A DNA stretch of 64,000 bases from Vagococcus fluvialis bH819 (GCF_900163795.1 NZ_FWFD01000003.1:62001-126000), one strand, 5' to 3'. Counted from the stretch's first letter, positions 39,507 to 49,420 are shown. The notes: generated from the sequence alone by a model not told the origin. Numbers and translations: made by a program.

Positions 39507-40703
39507 TTTTGAACGTTTCATGTTTGTTAAATCAATTTCTTCAGGCTGATACTGGTACCTCATCAACATAACAAGACCCACACCAATCATATTACTCATA
39601 AGAGAAGACCCTCCCTGACTAATAAATGGTAACGGTATCCCTGTCAATGGTAATAGTCCGATATTAGCTCCAATATTTTCAAACACATGGAATAAAATCA
39701 TCATAATAACTCCCGTTGCAATGTAAGAGAAAAATTCATTATTCGTGTCGAAACAGACTCTGATCATTCTATAAATTAAAATAAAATATAAAAGGATAAC
39801 AAAGGTACTACCAATAAAGCCAAAATTTTCAGCAATAACTGAAAAAATCATATCTGACTCTCTAACTGGTACATACACATCAGATACGTTAAAACCTTTA
39901 CCACCAATCCCACCAGATCCAATGGCTTTTAAAGCTTGAGCTTGTTGATAAGAATTCCCTGTGGCATCATGAAAGGGGTCAATCCAACTGTCAATACGAG
40001 CAAATTGATAACTTTTAAAACCAACATTGTAAAGTAGTTCTCTACCCGCATCTGTTGTAACTAAGTATAAAATGCCTGCACCTAAAATACCAAAAGTTAC
40101 CGCAACTGGAATAATTATTTTCCATGATATTCCAGACATGATAAAAATACCGCCCAAAATAGCCACAAAAACAAGCATTGTTCCAAAATCATTTTGTAGC
40201 TTTAATAAAATAGCTACCGGAATTGTAGCAATAATTAATTTCAAAATTAACATGCCATCCGTCTTTAACGTTCTGATTTTTGTTTTTAAATTATGTCCTG
40301 TGACAATATAAGACAAAATCAATATATAAGCAATTTTCATTAATTCAGCTGGCTGAAACGTTAAACTCCCAACCCGGAACCAGTTTTTAGACCCTGTTCG
40401 AGTGGCTAAGTTTGCATCATAATAGAATAAAAGAGCTGTCATTACACCTAGACCTAGAATATAACCATATGGCGTTAATTTCCAAATCGCTCTTGGACTA
40501 AATTGCATGATGACAAATATCAACACGCCACCAATGATATACCATAAACCTTGCTGCGCCATTTGAGAAATAATATTCTTCATTCCAGCATCTTTATCTA
40601 AAGCAACATACAATGATAGCATCCCTACAATAGACAATAAAAAGACTGGAAGTAAGATCCCGTAGTCTATTTGTTTAGTTAAATCTTTATTTCTTCTCTG
40701 CAT
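39504..40703 (-). CDS. rodA: SEDS-family peptidoglycan glycosyltransferase, RodA/FtsW type
   Basis: Polymerises lipid II glycan strands together with a class B penicillin-binding protein. The 399-residue membrane protein has about ten helices and the conserved SEDS segments GSKNWFRVGSLTFQPAELMK (near the third helix) and LPLTGIPLPFISQGGSS near the end. The long loop between (PFHDATGNSYQQAQALKAIGSGGIGGKG) holds the catalytic aspartate region. The frame opens at 40739, but that ATG lies only a few bases after a TATAAT box; AGAGAGGA before the ATG at 40703 is decisive. The RodA rather than FtsW call rests on its single-gene context and overall similarity. Confidence 0.9.
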   Translation of the reverse strand: MQRRNKDLTKQIDYGILLPVFLLSIVGMLSLYVALDKDAGMKNIISQMAQQGLWYIIGGVLIFVIMQFSPRAIWKLTPYGYILGLGVMTALLFYYDANLATRTGSKNWFRVGSLTFQPAELMKIAYILILSYIVTGHNLKTKIRTLKTDGMLILKLIIATIPVAILLKLQNDFGTMLVFVAILGGIFIMSGISWKIIIPVAVTFGILGAGILYLVTTDAGRELLYNVGFKSYQFARIDSWIDPFHDATGNSYQQAQALKAIGSGGIGGKGFNVSDVYVPVRESDMIFSVIAENFGFIGSTFVILLYFILIYRMIRVCFDTNNEFFSYIATGVIMMILFHVFENIGANIGLLPLTGIPLPFISQGGSSLMSNMIGVGLVMLMRYQYQPEEIDLTNMKRSK

Positions 40704-40785
40704 AATTCCTCTCTTTTCTGGTTTGTTTTCATTAAACATAACTAGTATTATACTATTCTTTTCTAATTACGCTAGTCTGAGTCGC

Positions 40786-41217
40786 TTATAATTCATCATT
40801 TAGCTTATTTTGCCATTCACTAATTTCTGGTGAGTCTTTTTTTTCTGACATCATCTGATTGACCAATTGATGTTTTAAATCAGATATTTCTAACTCCCTA
40901 TTTTTCAATTCTTGTTTTAAATTTAACACTTCTTCGTCTTCTTCAAAATCAAAAGGCGTTTCTTTAGTTGTTTTAAGGGCGTGTGTTTCTTGTTTAAGAT
41001 GTTTTATTTCTTTATTTTTTTGCCAAACATTACTCCACATTACAATCGAAACGATTAACGCACCAATGAACACAGCGCCAATTATGATAACAACTAAAGG
41101 AAGTGATATTTTAGTTATCATAAAATTAACTTCAATTTGTTGTGCATTAATAACTGAGAACAGAACCACAATAAATGATAAAATTAAAACTAAAAATAAT
41201 TTGGTTGTATTCTTCAT
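40786..41217 (-). CDS. LapA-domain membrane protein (DUF1049)
   Basis: A 143-residue protein with two N-terminal helices (LFLVLILSFIVVLFSVINA and LVVIIIGAVFIGALIVSIVM) that form the LapA domain, followed by a cytoplasmic coiled coil of about 70 residues (EEVLNLKQELKNRELEISDL). In E. coli the LapA homologue takes part in control of lipopolysaccharide assembly; the role in Gram-positives is not established. An ATG at 41226 abuts AGGAG, so the ATG at 41217 with a 9-base spacing is preferred. It lies 12 bases after the SDR gene, in a probable operon rnz-SDR-lapA. Confidence 0.82.
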   Translation of the reverse strand: MKNTTKLFLVLILSFIVVLFSVINAQQIEVNFMITKISLPLVVIIIGAVFIGALIVSIVMWSNVWQKNKEIKHLKQETHALKTTKETPFDFEEDEEVLNLKQELKNRELEISDLKHQLVNQMMSEKKDSPEISEWQNKLNDEL

Positions 41218-41229
41218 TTCTACCATCTC

Positions 41230-42033
41230 CTACTTTTTATTAAAAATCGTTTGAGCTAACAAATCACCTGTGTAAGGAAATAATTGGTAGGCTTTGCTTC
41301 CAAATTCCATTATAAAAGGCGCATTAATTTCTCTTTTAGTCGTTCCCATCGATTTTACAATTCGCCGGGCTAATTTTTGAGGATCTAAAGCTAGTTTTCC
41401 AACATTTTTTAAGTAACTACCACTTGGATCAGCTAAATCAAAAAATGGTGTTTTAATTGGGCCAGGATTAACGGTTGTCACACTAACACCTAAAGGCTTC
41501 ATTTCTAATCGTAAACTATTGGAAAAACCTATGACTGCAAATTTAGTTGCTGCATAGATACTAGATTTAGGCGTTGCCATTTTGCCTGCTTGTGATGCAA
41601 CATTGATAATATGACCCTGACCATTTTCTGCCATTTGAATCCCAATTTTTTGAGTAATATATATCAACCCGAGAACATTGACTGAAAACATTCTTTGAGT
41701 ATCAGAAAAATTAGTTTCTAAGAATGGCTCAAATAAACCAAAGCCAGCACAATTTACTAAAACATCGATTGTCAGATTCTCTTGTGCTAACGCTTGTAAT
41801 TTTGATTCTACATCTTCAAAATTAGCCACATCAATAGCAAAAAAATAGGCTTCTAGTTTAGAATAATCTTCACATTTCTCTGCAATCTCTACTAATTTTT
41901 CAACTCTTCTAGCACATAAAATTACTCTTGCTCCAGCTTTAGATGCTTCATAGGCAATTTGTTCACCTAAACCGCTTGACGCACCAGTAATTAAGACTGT
42001 TTTACCTATTAAATTTTCAAATACTCTTGCCAT
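41230..42033 (-). CDS. Short-chain dehydrogenase/reductase
   Basis: A 267-residue NAD(P)-dependent oxidoreductase. It has the cofactor motif TGASSGLGEQIA at residues 15-26, the NCAGFG motif near 90, the catalytic serine in NVASQAG and the tyrosine-lysine pair in YAATKFA. The C-terminal TVNPGPIKTPF segment is typical. The substrate is unknown; related genes (DltE- or YqjQ-like) also lie next to rnz in Firmicutes. It is 10 bases after rnz on the same strand. Confidence 0.9.
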   Translation of the reverse strand: MARVFENLIGKTVLITGASSGLGEQIAYEASKAGARVILCARRVEKLVEIAEKCEDYSKLEAYFFAIDVANFEDVESKLQALAQENLTIDVLVNCAGFGLFEPFLETNFSDTQRMFSVNVLGLIYITQKIGIQMAENGQGHIINVASQAGKMATPKSSIYAATKFAVIGFSNSLRLEMKPLGVSVTTVNPGPIKTPFFDLADPSGSYLKNVGKLALDPQKLARRIVKSMGTTKREINAPFIMEFGSKAYQLFPYTGDLLAQTIFNKK

Positions 42034-42043
42034 CTTGCAACTC

Positions 42044-42976
42044 CTAACTTCTTTTCAATGGTATTTCAATCATATCAAAATCACGAACAATTTTAGTATT
42101 AAGAAAGACTGATTTTGCCTCATTTTCTAAATCATATACTGCTTTCCCTAAATATCTGGCACTAATATGAGTGAGAAGCAATTGCTTTACATTAGCATCT
42201 TTTGCGATTGTCGCTGCCTGTGTTGATGTAGAATGATAATAACTCTTAGCCATCTTACTTTCATCATGGCTGAATGTACTCTCATGAACTAAAACATCTG
42301 CATCTTGAGCAAGTTTTAAACTATTAGGATGTATTCTTGTATCGCCTAGAATAGTTACAATACGACCATCTCGAGAGTCACCAACAAAATCTTTTCCGTC
42401 GATAACTCGACCATCTTTTAATTCACAAATCTCACCATTTTTTATTCTTTTATAAATAGGTCCTGATGGTATATTCATTTCTTTTAATTTATCAACTAAC
42501 AATTCACCTTGGAAGTCAGCTTCAACTACACGGTAGCCATAGCATTTAATTCTATGATCTAACTCTTCACAATAGACTTTAAAGCCTTGATCTTCAAAAA
42601 CTAAACCTGATTCCTCAATTTCAATGAATTTAATTTGGTATTTTAAATGTGTTTCTGATACTTTTAAACTTGTTAAAATAAAATTACGGATTCCTTTTGG
42701 TCCATAGATTTCAAGCGTTCCTTCCCCATTTTGGAAAGAACGACTACTTAATAATCCGGGTAAACCAAAAATATGATCACCGTGTAAATGAGTAATAAAA
42801 ATTTTTTCTATTTTTCTTGGTCGAATCGTTGTATTTAAAATTTGCTGTTGTGTTCCTTCTCCACAATCAAATAACCAAACAGCATTTCTTTCATCTAATA
42901 ATTTAAGCGCAATTCCTGTAACATTACGCTGTTTTGAAGGTACTCCTGCACCTGTTCCTAAAAATTGAATTTCCAT
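42044..42976 (-). CDS. rnz: Ribonuclease Z
   Basis: Endonuclease that cuts tRNA precursors at the 3' end to allow CCA addition. The 310-residue metallo-beta-lactamase-fold protein has the zinc motif [13 protein letters not shown] and the further ligand sites [10 protein letters not shown] and LLTHISARY. The N-terminal [13 protein letters not shown] is a hallmark of the family. It starts the rnz-SDR-lapA unit. The Shine-Dalgarno sequence (GTAGGT) is weak. Confidence 0.96.
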   Translation of the reverse strand: MEIQFLGTGAGVPSKQRNVTGIALKLLDERNAVWLFDCGEGTQQQILNTTIRPRKIEKIFITHLHGDHIFGLPGLLSSRSFQNGEGTLEIYGPKGIRNFILTSLKVSETHLKYQIKFIEIEESGLVFEDQGFKVYCEELDHRIKCYGYRVVEADFQGELLVDKLKEMNIPSGPIYKRIKNGEICELKDGRVIDGKDFVGDSRDGRIVTILGDTRIHPNSLKLAQDADVLVHESTFSHDESKMAKSYYHSTSTQAATIAKDANVKQLLLTHISARYLGKAVYDLENEAKSVFLNTKIVRDFDMIEIPLKRS

Positions 42977-43112
42977 ATTGTACCTACTTTTCTTTTTTAA
43001 GTTTACTTGTTATATTTTATGAAAGATTGACTAGTTAAGCAACACTTGTTTTATAAAATTAAGAGTTTCTTTCTATATCATTGTAACAATATTTTAGCCT
43101 AATTTAAAACAA

Positions 43113-43158
43113 TAAAAAAAGCAGAAGCGTCCTTTTAAAACAAGGGAAACATCTGACA
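43113..43158 (-). terminator. Probable terminator of the WxL/response-regulator unit
   Basis: On the minus strand an imperfect stem (CAGATG...CCCTT with AAGGACGCTTCTG) is followed by a T7 run. Some arm bases do not pair, so the exact limits are uncertain. Confidence 0.5.
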
Positions 43159-43176
43159 ATTTTTATATCATATTAT

Positions 43177-43827
43177 TTAGTTACTTTTATAGCCCATTAA
43201 ATAACCCATACCTATTTTTGTCACAATATAAGAGCTACCAATTTTTCGCCTCAATCGTTTCACATGTGTATCGACTGTTCGTTCATCACCTTCATAATTC
43301 ATTCCCCATACATAATCTAAAATTTGAGCTCTACTTAATACAATATTAATATTATTCATAAAATAACATAATAACTCATATTCTTTTCTTGTTAAGTTTA
43401 CTATTTCATCTTTTTTTCTTACTTCACAAGTTTCAGTATTCAAAGTTAATTGACCGTATATATGTAAAGAATTTGCAATCAACATCTTTCTAATTCTCAC
43501 AAGTAAAACTGAAATATCATATGGTTTGATTATATAATCATCAGCTCCAGCAATGAGTATTTTTAATTCATCTAATGACGAATTGTCACATGTCAGCAAT
43601 AAGATTTTTACAGAATGATTCGATGATCTTATAGCATGACATAATTCTACTTTGTCTTCATTTAAAAACTCAGCGTCAATAATAACTAATTTAATTTCAC
43701 TACATGTTACAAGAAATAATATCTCCTCTTTTTCATAAGATAATATAACTTCATAACCTTCATTTTCTAAATATGCTCGTAATAATTTTTGCCGTTCAGT
43801 ATCATTCTCAACTAATAAAATCTTCAT
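43177..43827 (-). CDS. OmpR-family response regulator, orphan
   Basis: A 216-residue two-component regulator. The receiver domain has the acidic pocket near residues 7-9 (END instead of the more usual DD pair), the phospho-acceptor D51 in LVIIDAEF, a threonine at T79 and K101 in DDYIIKPYD. The C-terminal winged helix (about 125-216) ends RTVDTHVKRLRRKIGSSY. No histidine kinase gene is in the window. It follows the WxL anchor gene after 32 bases, so it is probably in the same transcript. AGGGGA supports the ATG at 43827; the frame opens at 43851. Confidence 0.9.
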   Translation of the reverse strand: MKILLVENDTERQKLLRAYLENEGYEVILSYEKEEILFLVTCSEIKLVIIDAEFLNEDKVELCHAIRSSNHSVKILLLTCDNSSLDELKILIAGADDYIIKPYDISVLLVRIRKMLIANSLHIYGQLTLNTETCEVRKKDEIVNLTRKEYELLCYFMNNINIVLSRAQILDYVWGMNYEGDERTVDTHVKRLRRKIGSSYIVTKIGMGYLMGYKSN

Positions 43828-43859
43828 TTTGACATCCCCTTTACCAGCCAACTATTATT

Positions 43860-44912
43860 CTAATTAGTATCCCTATGTTTTTTTCTTTTTTTCTTCTTGT
43901 GATTCTTTTTTTTATTTTTCATTACCACAACAAATAGTATAATAATTAATAGAATAATCAAACTAACTAAACTAATAATTAATAGAAGTTTCCATTCTTT
44001 TTTTATAGTCACATCACTCTTATTAAATTTTTTTGCTTCATCTTTATAGATTGTGAAATCTTTGGAAAAATGCCACTCTAAATCATTTGATGTCGCTAAC
44101 ATCTCCATAGAATAGTCTCCTGCCTCTAATTTCTCACCATTTAGAGAAATCGGTAGTTTTAAAGATGAATTAGGAGCCATTTGCAGATTTTTTTTTTATT
44201 CTGTAAAATAAATTTCTTTTTTTTCTTTATTAAAAATTTTAGTTTTTATTTCCAAATTATTAACGTAATTAGAAACCGGGTTAATTAATTCTGTAAAAAT
44301 AACATTGCGGTAGTTAGATTGCCCTGCTTTAACCTCTTTAAATTCAAGATTAGGTATAAGTTCTTTCACATCTTCTCGAATAACAAGAGCAATGGTATAC
44401 GCATGTAAATTTTCTATTTTTAAGTTCTTTTTTTTATTACTCTCTGATTCATCTGCTATTTTTTCTTGCAAGGTAATTCCGCCAGCGATGATTCCTTTGA
44501 ATTCCTCTTTAGGTAATGTAATAGCTAGTTTTAACTGTTGGCTTTTTCCTTTAGATATTTTTAATTCTTTTTGTTTTTTATCTATACGGACTACTTTTTC
44601 TATTTCCAAGGGTGTGTCTTTATTAACGTTATTCTTTGATTTCATGTATTCAACAACACCATTCATATTAGTTGTTGCATTACTGATAGACGGAACAACT
44701 ATTATGTCTTCATTTGAATGATTGGTCACTTCTATATAAATATCTTGTGACATGTTAGGAGACATTTTTAAATCAAAATACGTTTGCGTTTTATCGATCT
44801 GGTTTTCTGGAATTTGTGACTTTACATTAAACTTCAATTCTGATGACTTTGCTGACAAACCACACGAGCAAAAAGTTAGAAAAAAGCCGATTATTAAAAT
44901 TCTTTTTTTCAT
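43860..44912 (-). pseudogene. WxL-anchoring protein (DUF916 + DUF3324 + TM), interrupted by an in-frame TAA
   Basis: The two halves are in the same reading frame: codons 1-238 (44912-44199), a TAA at 44198-44196, then five codons and 106 further residues to 43860. Joined, they give 350 codons, the usual length of DUF916/DUF3324 proteins (CscA-like). The first half has a signal peptide and the DUF916 domain (DLKMSPNMSQDIYIEVTNHS) and most of DUF3324. The second half starts LQMAPNSSLKLPISLNG, and has one membrane helix and a Lys-rich tail. No ribosome-binding site precedes the ATG at 44180. A run of ten A follows the stop's T, but slippage there cannot remove the TAA. Either a recent nonsense mutation, a sequencing error or readthrough is possible. 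Confidence 0.85.
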
Positions 44913-44928
44913 TTTTTTCCTTTCCTTG

Positions 44929-44963
44929 AAAAAGAGGCTGACTCAAATGGTCAACCTCTTTTC
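44929..44963 (-). terminator. Terminator after the small WxL gene
   Basis: On the minus strand AAAGAGGTTGAC and GTCAGCCTCTTT pair with one G-U, around a 7-base loop, followed by a T5 run. It lies 60 bases past the WxL stop and 17 bases before the DUF916 gene, so the latter may be expressed at a reduced level. Confidence 0.75.
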
Positions 44964-45023
44964 ATTTTCCTAAATTATAATGATAGTCAGGAAAAAGTAA
45001 TTTATTTTATTTCCTATACTTTT

Positions 45024-45683
45024 TTAATTCGAAGGTACATCAGATAAGATCCACGTAAAACTTGTTTTATACGTGTCGCTTACTTTTTCAGAATTACCTG
45101 GAACTGTTAATTGTAAACTATTCGTTACTTTAAAGTCACCTTTATCTTCAACAGTCGATTCATTCCCAAAAACAGCTTTCCATGTTCCAGCACCTTGATT
45201 TTTAGAAAAATTCATTACTTTTTGAATAGAGCCACTTGGATCTAATTTAAAAGCTTCAGTAACTTGACCTGGTTGACTTAAAGAATCGGTTTGAAGTTCT
45301 CCGTTTTTAAACTCAATTACAGCTCCCTTTAGTTCGTGATTTGTTGAAACTGATTCAAACTGTCCATTTTGTTTCACGTCTAAATCCCAGCCTGATAGTG
45401 CTCCTCTATTGTCAGTTACTTGAACGTACACTGGCATATTTTTATTTTCTGAATCAACAATTGTTGCATTATAAACTTGATCATAAACACTAATTTCGTT
45501 TGAACTAAAATTTAAATTAGGAGCAAAATCTATTGTTAATGGCTCTTTTGAGGCTTTAAAACTAATTTCTGCCTCTGTATCTTTTTTCTGAATTTCTGAA
45601 GCTACAACATTTTTTGACATTCCCACTAACATCAAAAAACTTAATAAAGTAATACTACCTAAAATTTTGTTGTTTTTTTTCAT
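45024..45683 (-). CDS. WxL-domain cell-surface protein (small)
   Basis: A secreted 219-residue protein that binds the peptidoglycan surface non-covalently through its WxL domain. A signal peptide (residues 1-29, cut near VVAS) is followed by two WxL motifs: W99-D-L in GWDLDVKQ and W211-I-L in SFTWILSDVP, with the terminal YKTSFTWxLxDVP consensus. The ending SDVPSN is typical. It is the second gene of the WxL locus, after the large WxL protein. Such proteins act in complexes with a DUF916/DUF3324 membrane partner, which is interrupted here. Confidence 0.93.
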   Translation of the reverse strand: MKKNNKILGSITLLSFLMLVGMSKNVVASEIQKKDTEAEISFKASKEPLTIDFAPNLNFSSNEISVYDQVYNATIVDSENKNMPVYVQVTDNRGALSGWDLDVKQNGQFESVSTNHELKGAVIEFKNGELQTDSLSQPGQVTEAFKLDPSGSIQKVMNFSKNQGAGTWKAVFGNESTVEDKGDFKVTNSLQLTVPGNSEKVSDTYKTSFTWILSDVPSN

Positions 45684-45710
45684 TTTTAAGCTTCCATTCT
45701 TTTTTTATTT

Positions 45711-48281
45711 TTAATTCATAGGTACATCTTGCAATGTCCACTGTATTTTAGCCTGATACGCAGCTTCTTTAGCTGTTCCAGGTGGAATTGAAATAAAAAT
45801 CCCTTCATTCTCATTCCAGTCACCACTGATATTAACCACTTCATTAAATGAACTAGACTCTTGTTTGATTACAGCATCCATTTCTACGCCAATGATTGAT
45901 TCTTGATTATTTTTTCTTAAAAATAACGTTTGCTTCAATAGATCATTATCAGTATTTTTAAAATCATCTAGCAATCGTGCTGTCATTCTCCACCTATGAT
46001 CTCCCCAACGATTATCTCGAACTTTTAAATCGCCTTCTTTGTGGTACAACGAAAATTCTGTTTTACTTCCTTTAATTTCTAACTGATTGCCAAAAGAAAC
46101 GCTTGGAGGGGATGAGATAAACTCTAAATTACCTTCTTCCACCTTAATTTGACTTTCATTGGAATCAACTTTAGATAGTAATACATCATCTGCATAGCCC
46201 TCTATTAGAGAACCTTTAACCGATATAATTCCCGAGTCATTAATTGGTTTTATTTTTGAAGAATACATACAAAAAACAGTGTCTGTTGTCGGTATTTTTT
46301 TTTCTAACTGAAAATGAACCTGTCTTGTTTGACTATCAAAAAATCCAGTTCCAATTTTCTCTCTATTTTCACCAATTAGTAAAATATTGGTTGGTTCTTC
46401 TAACTTATCATCTATGTTGACAGAAAATTTGAGATCTGTATATGTTCTGTCCTTTAACGAATTATTAGGTGATAATTTGAGTGAAAAATTAAGCGTTTCT
46501 CCCACTGTTCCATTTAATGCCTGTGTACCATTTTGATGAAAAACCTCAGATACTAATTTTCCTGTGGTTGGTATAATTTTAGTTATCACTTGATTAGAGA
46601 TAACTTTCCCCATTTTCATTTGATTCCCAACTGTTCCTTCTAACGCCATTTGCGCTTTAATCTCTTTTCCGGCAGGCACGTCTTTTTTGATTTTTGCTGA
46701 ATACTTAACAGTTAACTTCTCGTTAAGAGGTATCTTTTTAGACAATTCAATTATTAATTGTTTGTTATTTATGTCCGAATTATTTATTTCTACCTTTTCT
46801 CCATTCTCTGATATCACTTCAATAGTTGATACATTTTCTAAAAATTCACTTAGTTGTGTTATAAATGTCAAGTTTTCATAATTAGATTTCACATCAGAAA
46901 TTGGTGCTACTTCAATCACATAATGGAGCTTTTCCCCAGAATACGCCTCATTTGCTACACTGTTATCTTCATGAAAAACCATTTCTTTTATTTGGGGTTT
47001 TAGAAGATACGTTAAATGGACATTTTTTTCTTTAGATTGTTCTTCACTCGAACTAACAAGATACACTTTAATTTTATGATTTTTTTTATCTAAATTTGAA
47101 ATCGTTGTTTCCCACTCGTAGGATTCTCCAAGTCTTGTATTTGGTATATTTTCAGCAAATTTAATTGGTTGACCATCATCTAATACGTAATACAAATTCA
47201 CAAATTTTGCTTCACGATCATACCATTCCCCAGATAATTTGAAGTCAGTCCCTTCAAAATACTGATCCTCTTCATTAAGAGTCATTACAGGTTCACCATC
47301 ATTTTTTTGAATTCCTACAATATATCCCATATCAAAACTTTTTCCAGGTTCTAAGTTCATACGATGACTTTTCATAGAAATCCCAGTATCTATTTTATCT
47401 GCTGCTACTGAACCAAAAGGTGCATTATTTATTTCCATTCCCGGACTATCTATATCTTTAAATCCGATATCTCCAAAAAAACTAAGTAACGTTAGATAGT
47501 GACCACCTAACCAATTTTCCGGTCCATCAGGAACATTAAAACGATACTGTAATGTATAGTTGCCTGATTCAATGTATAAACCTTTATTATTTCCTAAATA
47601 CTTGATTGGTACATCATCATTGTTGTTGAGCATCGTGTCATATGTAGAAGCAAAAAAAGTATTCTTTTTTACTTCCTTTGTTGAATTAGTATAACGAGTG
47701 TTGACCCGTACAAAACCAGTTTGAACCCCATACTGAATTGTTGATGCTTTAATTCCTCTTATATCATCTTCAACAACCATCAAAAATGCTGGTAGCCCAT
47801 TCGTTAATTCTTTTTTGTAGTAACGAGTATTAGAGCCATCCAAAGTTGGAGATACCCCTGACATGTTTGTTTGATTCGTACCAATTAGTATTGGTAATGT
47901 TGACTTTAATCTATATTTAGCATCATAATAAGCAAATATTTTTTCATTTTCATTAATAAAGTTTATATTAGGTGTAGTCAGGTTGTACGGTGCTGATTTG
48001 TCTTTTCCTAGAAAACTCTCAGGACCAAAATAATACGCTAGTTGTTGGTTACTACTTAAATTTATTCGACCTTCTTCCATTTTAAAAATTTCAGTCCAAT
48101 CATTATTTGGATCAAAATCTTGATATTGTTCAATATCAACCCCCCTACTATTTTGAGTTGTTTTAACTTCTTGTTCGATCAAGTTAGTAGGTTGATTTAA
48201 TTGACCTGCTGCTAAACCAATCATCGGAAACATCAGAGTACTAACACAAAATATAACTAACGAAAATAATTTCTTTATCAC
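45711..48281 (-). CDS. WxL-domain cell-surface protein (large, putative adhesin)
   Basis: A secreted 856-residue protein. It has a signal peptide (residues 1-24, ending GLAA), a beta-rich N-terminal region of about 330 residues, then repeated domains of Ig/DUF11-like character (two related segments starting ...GEKLHYVIEVAP and ...GETLNFSLKLSP, about 130 residues apart), and a C-terminal WxL domain. The first motif is WRMTARLL (W-x-M), the second W848-T-L in IQWTLQDVP. The start is a GTG preceded by AAAGGAGG; an ATG directly followed by TGA overlaps it. It is the first gene of the locus and may bind host or surface ligands, but no binding domain is named. Confidence 0.92.
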   Translation of the reverse strand: MIKKLFSLVIFCVSTLMFPMIGLAAGQLNQPTNLIEQEVKTTQNSRGVDIEQYQDFDPNNDWTEIFKMEEGRINLSSNQQLAYYFGPESFLGKDKSAPYNLTTPNINFINENEKIFAYYDAKYRLKSTLPILIGTNQTNMSGVSPTLDGSNTRYYKKELTNGLPAFLMVVEDDIRGIKASTIQYGVQTGFVRVNTRYTNSTKEVKKNTFFASTYDTMLNNNDDVPIKYLGNNKGLYIESGNYTLQYRFNVPDGPENWLGGHYLTLLSFFGDIGFKDIDSPGMEINNAPFGSVAADKIDTGISMKSHRMNLEPGKSFDMGYIVGIQKNDGEPVMTLNEEDQYFEGTDFKLSGEWYDREAKFVNLYYVLDDGQPIKFAENIPNTRLGESYEWETTISNLDKKNHKIKVYLVSSSEEQSKEKNVHLTYLLKPQIKEMVFHEDNSVANEAYSGEKLHYVIEVAPISDVKSNYENLTFITQLSEFLENVSTIEVISENGEKVEINNSDINNKQLIIELSKKIPLNEKLTVKYSAKIKKDVPAGKEIKAQMALEGTVGNQMKMGKVISNQVITKIIPTTGKLVSEVFHQNGTQALNGTVGETLNFSLKLSPNNSLKDRTYTDLKFSVNIDDKLEEPTNILLIGENREKIGTGFFDSQTRQVHFQLEKKIPTTDTVFCMYSSKIKPINDSGIISVKGSLIEGYADDVLLSKVDSNESQIKVEEGNLEFISSPPSVSFGNQLEIKGSKTEFSLYHKEGDLKVRDNRWGDHRWRMTARLLDDFKNTDNDLLKQTLFLRKNNQESIIGVEMDAVIKQESSSFNEVVNISGDWNENEGIFISIPPGTAKEAAYQAKIQWTLQDVPMN

Positions 48282-48570
48282 ATCTTTTCCTCCTTTCTAG
48301 TATATTTATTTAATATTTTTTATTAATGACCTCCTTTTTAATTTCTTCCCTTACGTCATCAATTCTAAAAAAATGATATGTCATCTAAGTGAATTCGACG
48401 TGACACCCTTGTGACAAGTTAGGTCAAAAAAATTATTACTTATCTTTTTTCCTATATTCATAGTTAAAAATACTGTAGAATAAACGTTGTAAATAAATAA
48501 TAATAAAATCTCGACATTCGTTACTATAAACTCTGACACGAATAGAGAGTCAAGACAAGGAGATTAATTT

Positions 48571-49362
48571 ATGGATTTAATTAGTATTGGTGAGCTTTCA
48601 AAAGCATCTGGTATATCTGTTCGAGCCTTACGCTACTATGATAAAAAAGGGTTTTTAATACCTGAATTCATTGATGAAAATAGTGGCTATCGTTACTATG
48701 CACCCTCTCAATTAGGTAAACTTTATTTTCTTCAACTGTGCAATCATTTTGATGTTCCCTTATCAAGTATTCATAAATTTACACTTGAAGATAACAATCT
48801 TAGTTTAGAGAAGTTTGTGAATGTCACTCAAGAAAAATTAACAGAAGATTTTGAGCATTACAATATGCTACAAACGACTTTAAATTCCCTGAGGGATAAC
48901 CTAGATTCATTTCAAAAAAAGAAAAAAAAGAGTTCACCCTATTTCGAAACCATGGATGAACGATATATCGTTGCCAGTGAATTCATGAATAAACATATAA
49001 CTTATTTAGAATTTTCTAATTCACTCATAGATGTTTATAAAATTATTTATTCCAATGGATTATCTGCGCTTACTAATCGTGGAATGATCAAAAAAAAAGT
49101 TGGCAATACGTATAAACATTATATTTTTTCTGAAATTATTAAAGAAGATTTTTCGACAGAACAGTTAAAATTAATTACTTGCCTACCCAAAGGGGAGTAC
49201 TATTGTGCGCTATATCCCTATGATACTTTTTATCATCGGATTGCTCCATATTGGGAAAATAATGTTGAAGAGAATGAGTTAGTCATTTCCACTGGTTTTC
49301 TTGATAATTCATATCAATTTACCGCTCCATATATTGAAGTTCAAAAAATCAAGATAGGTTAA
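48571..49362 (+). CDS. MerR-family regulator with GyrI-like effector domain
   Basis: A 263-residue regulator. The N-terminal MerR helix-turn-helix (ISIGELSKASGISVRALRYY, residues 4-23) is followed by DENSGYRYY, a coiled-coil segment (about 85-115), and a C-terminal domain of the effector-binding (GyrI/BmrR-like) type. Members of this group sense hydrophobic compounds. It is divergent from the WxL locus over a 289-base gap, which contains promoters but no gene. An ATTCGT-16-ACGAAT dyad lies at about 48516-48545, possibly its operator. No transporter gene adjoins it, so the target is unknown. Confidence 0.85.
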   Translation: MDLISIGELSKASGISVRALRYYDKKGFLIPEFIDENSGYRYYAPSQLGKLYFLQLCNHFDVPLSSIHKFTLEDNNLSLEKFVNVTQEKLTEDFEHYNMLQTTLNSLRDNLDSFQKKKKKSSPYFETMDERYIVASEFMNKHITYLEFSNSLIDVYKIIYSNGLSALTNRGMIKKKVGNTYKHYIFSEIIKEDFSTEQLKLITCLPKGEYYCALYPYDTFYHRIAPYWENNVEENELVISTGFLDNSYQFTAPYIEVQKIKIG

Positions 49363-49420
49363 AAATCATTTTGTATCACACAGCCAAATTAATTTTTTCG
49401 ACTGACTATAAATAAATTTC

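Noticed and set aside
43860-44180. A separate gene starting at the ATG at 44180
   Set aside because: It is in the same frame as the upstream half of the DUF916/DUF3324 gene, has no ribosome-binding site and begins in the middle of a conserved domain.
44188-44198. Programmed frameshift or polymerase slippage at the A10 run
   Set aside because: Both halves are already in one frame, and any slippage on the A run leaves the preceding TAA intact.
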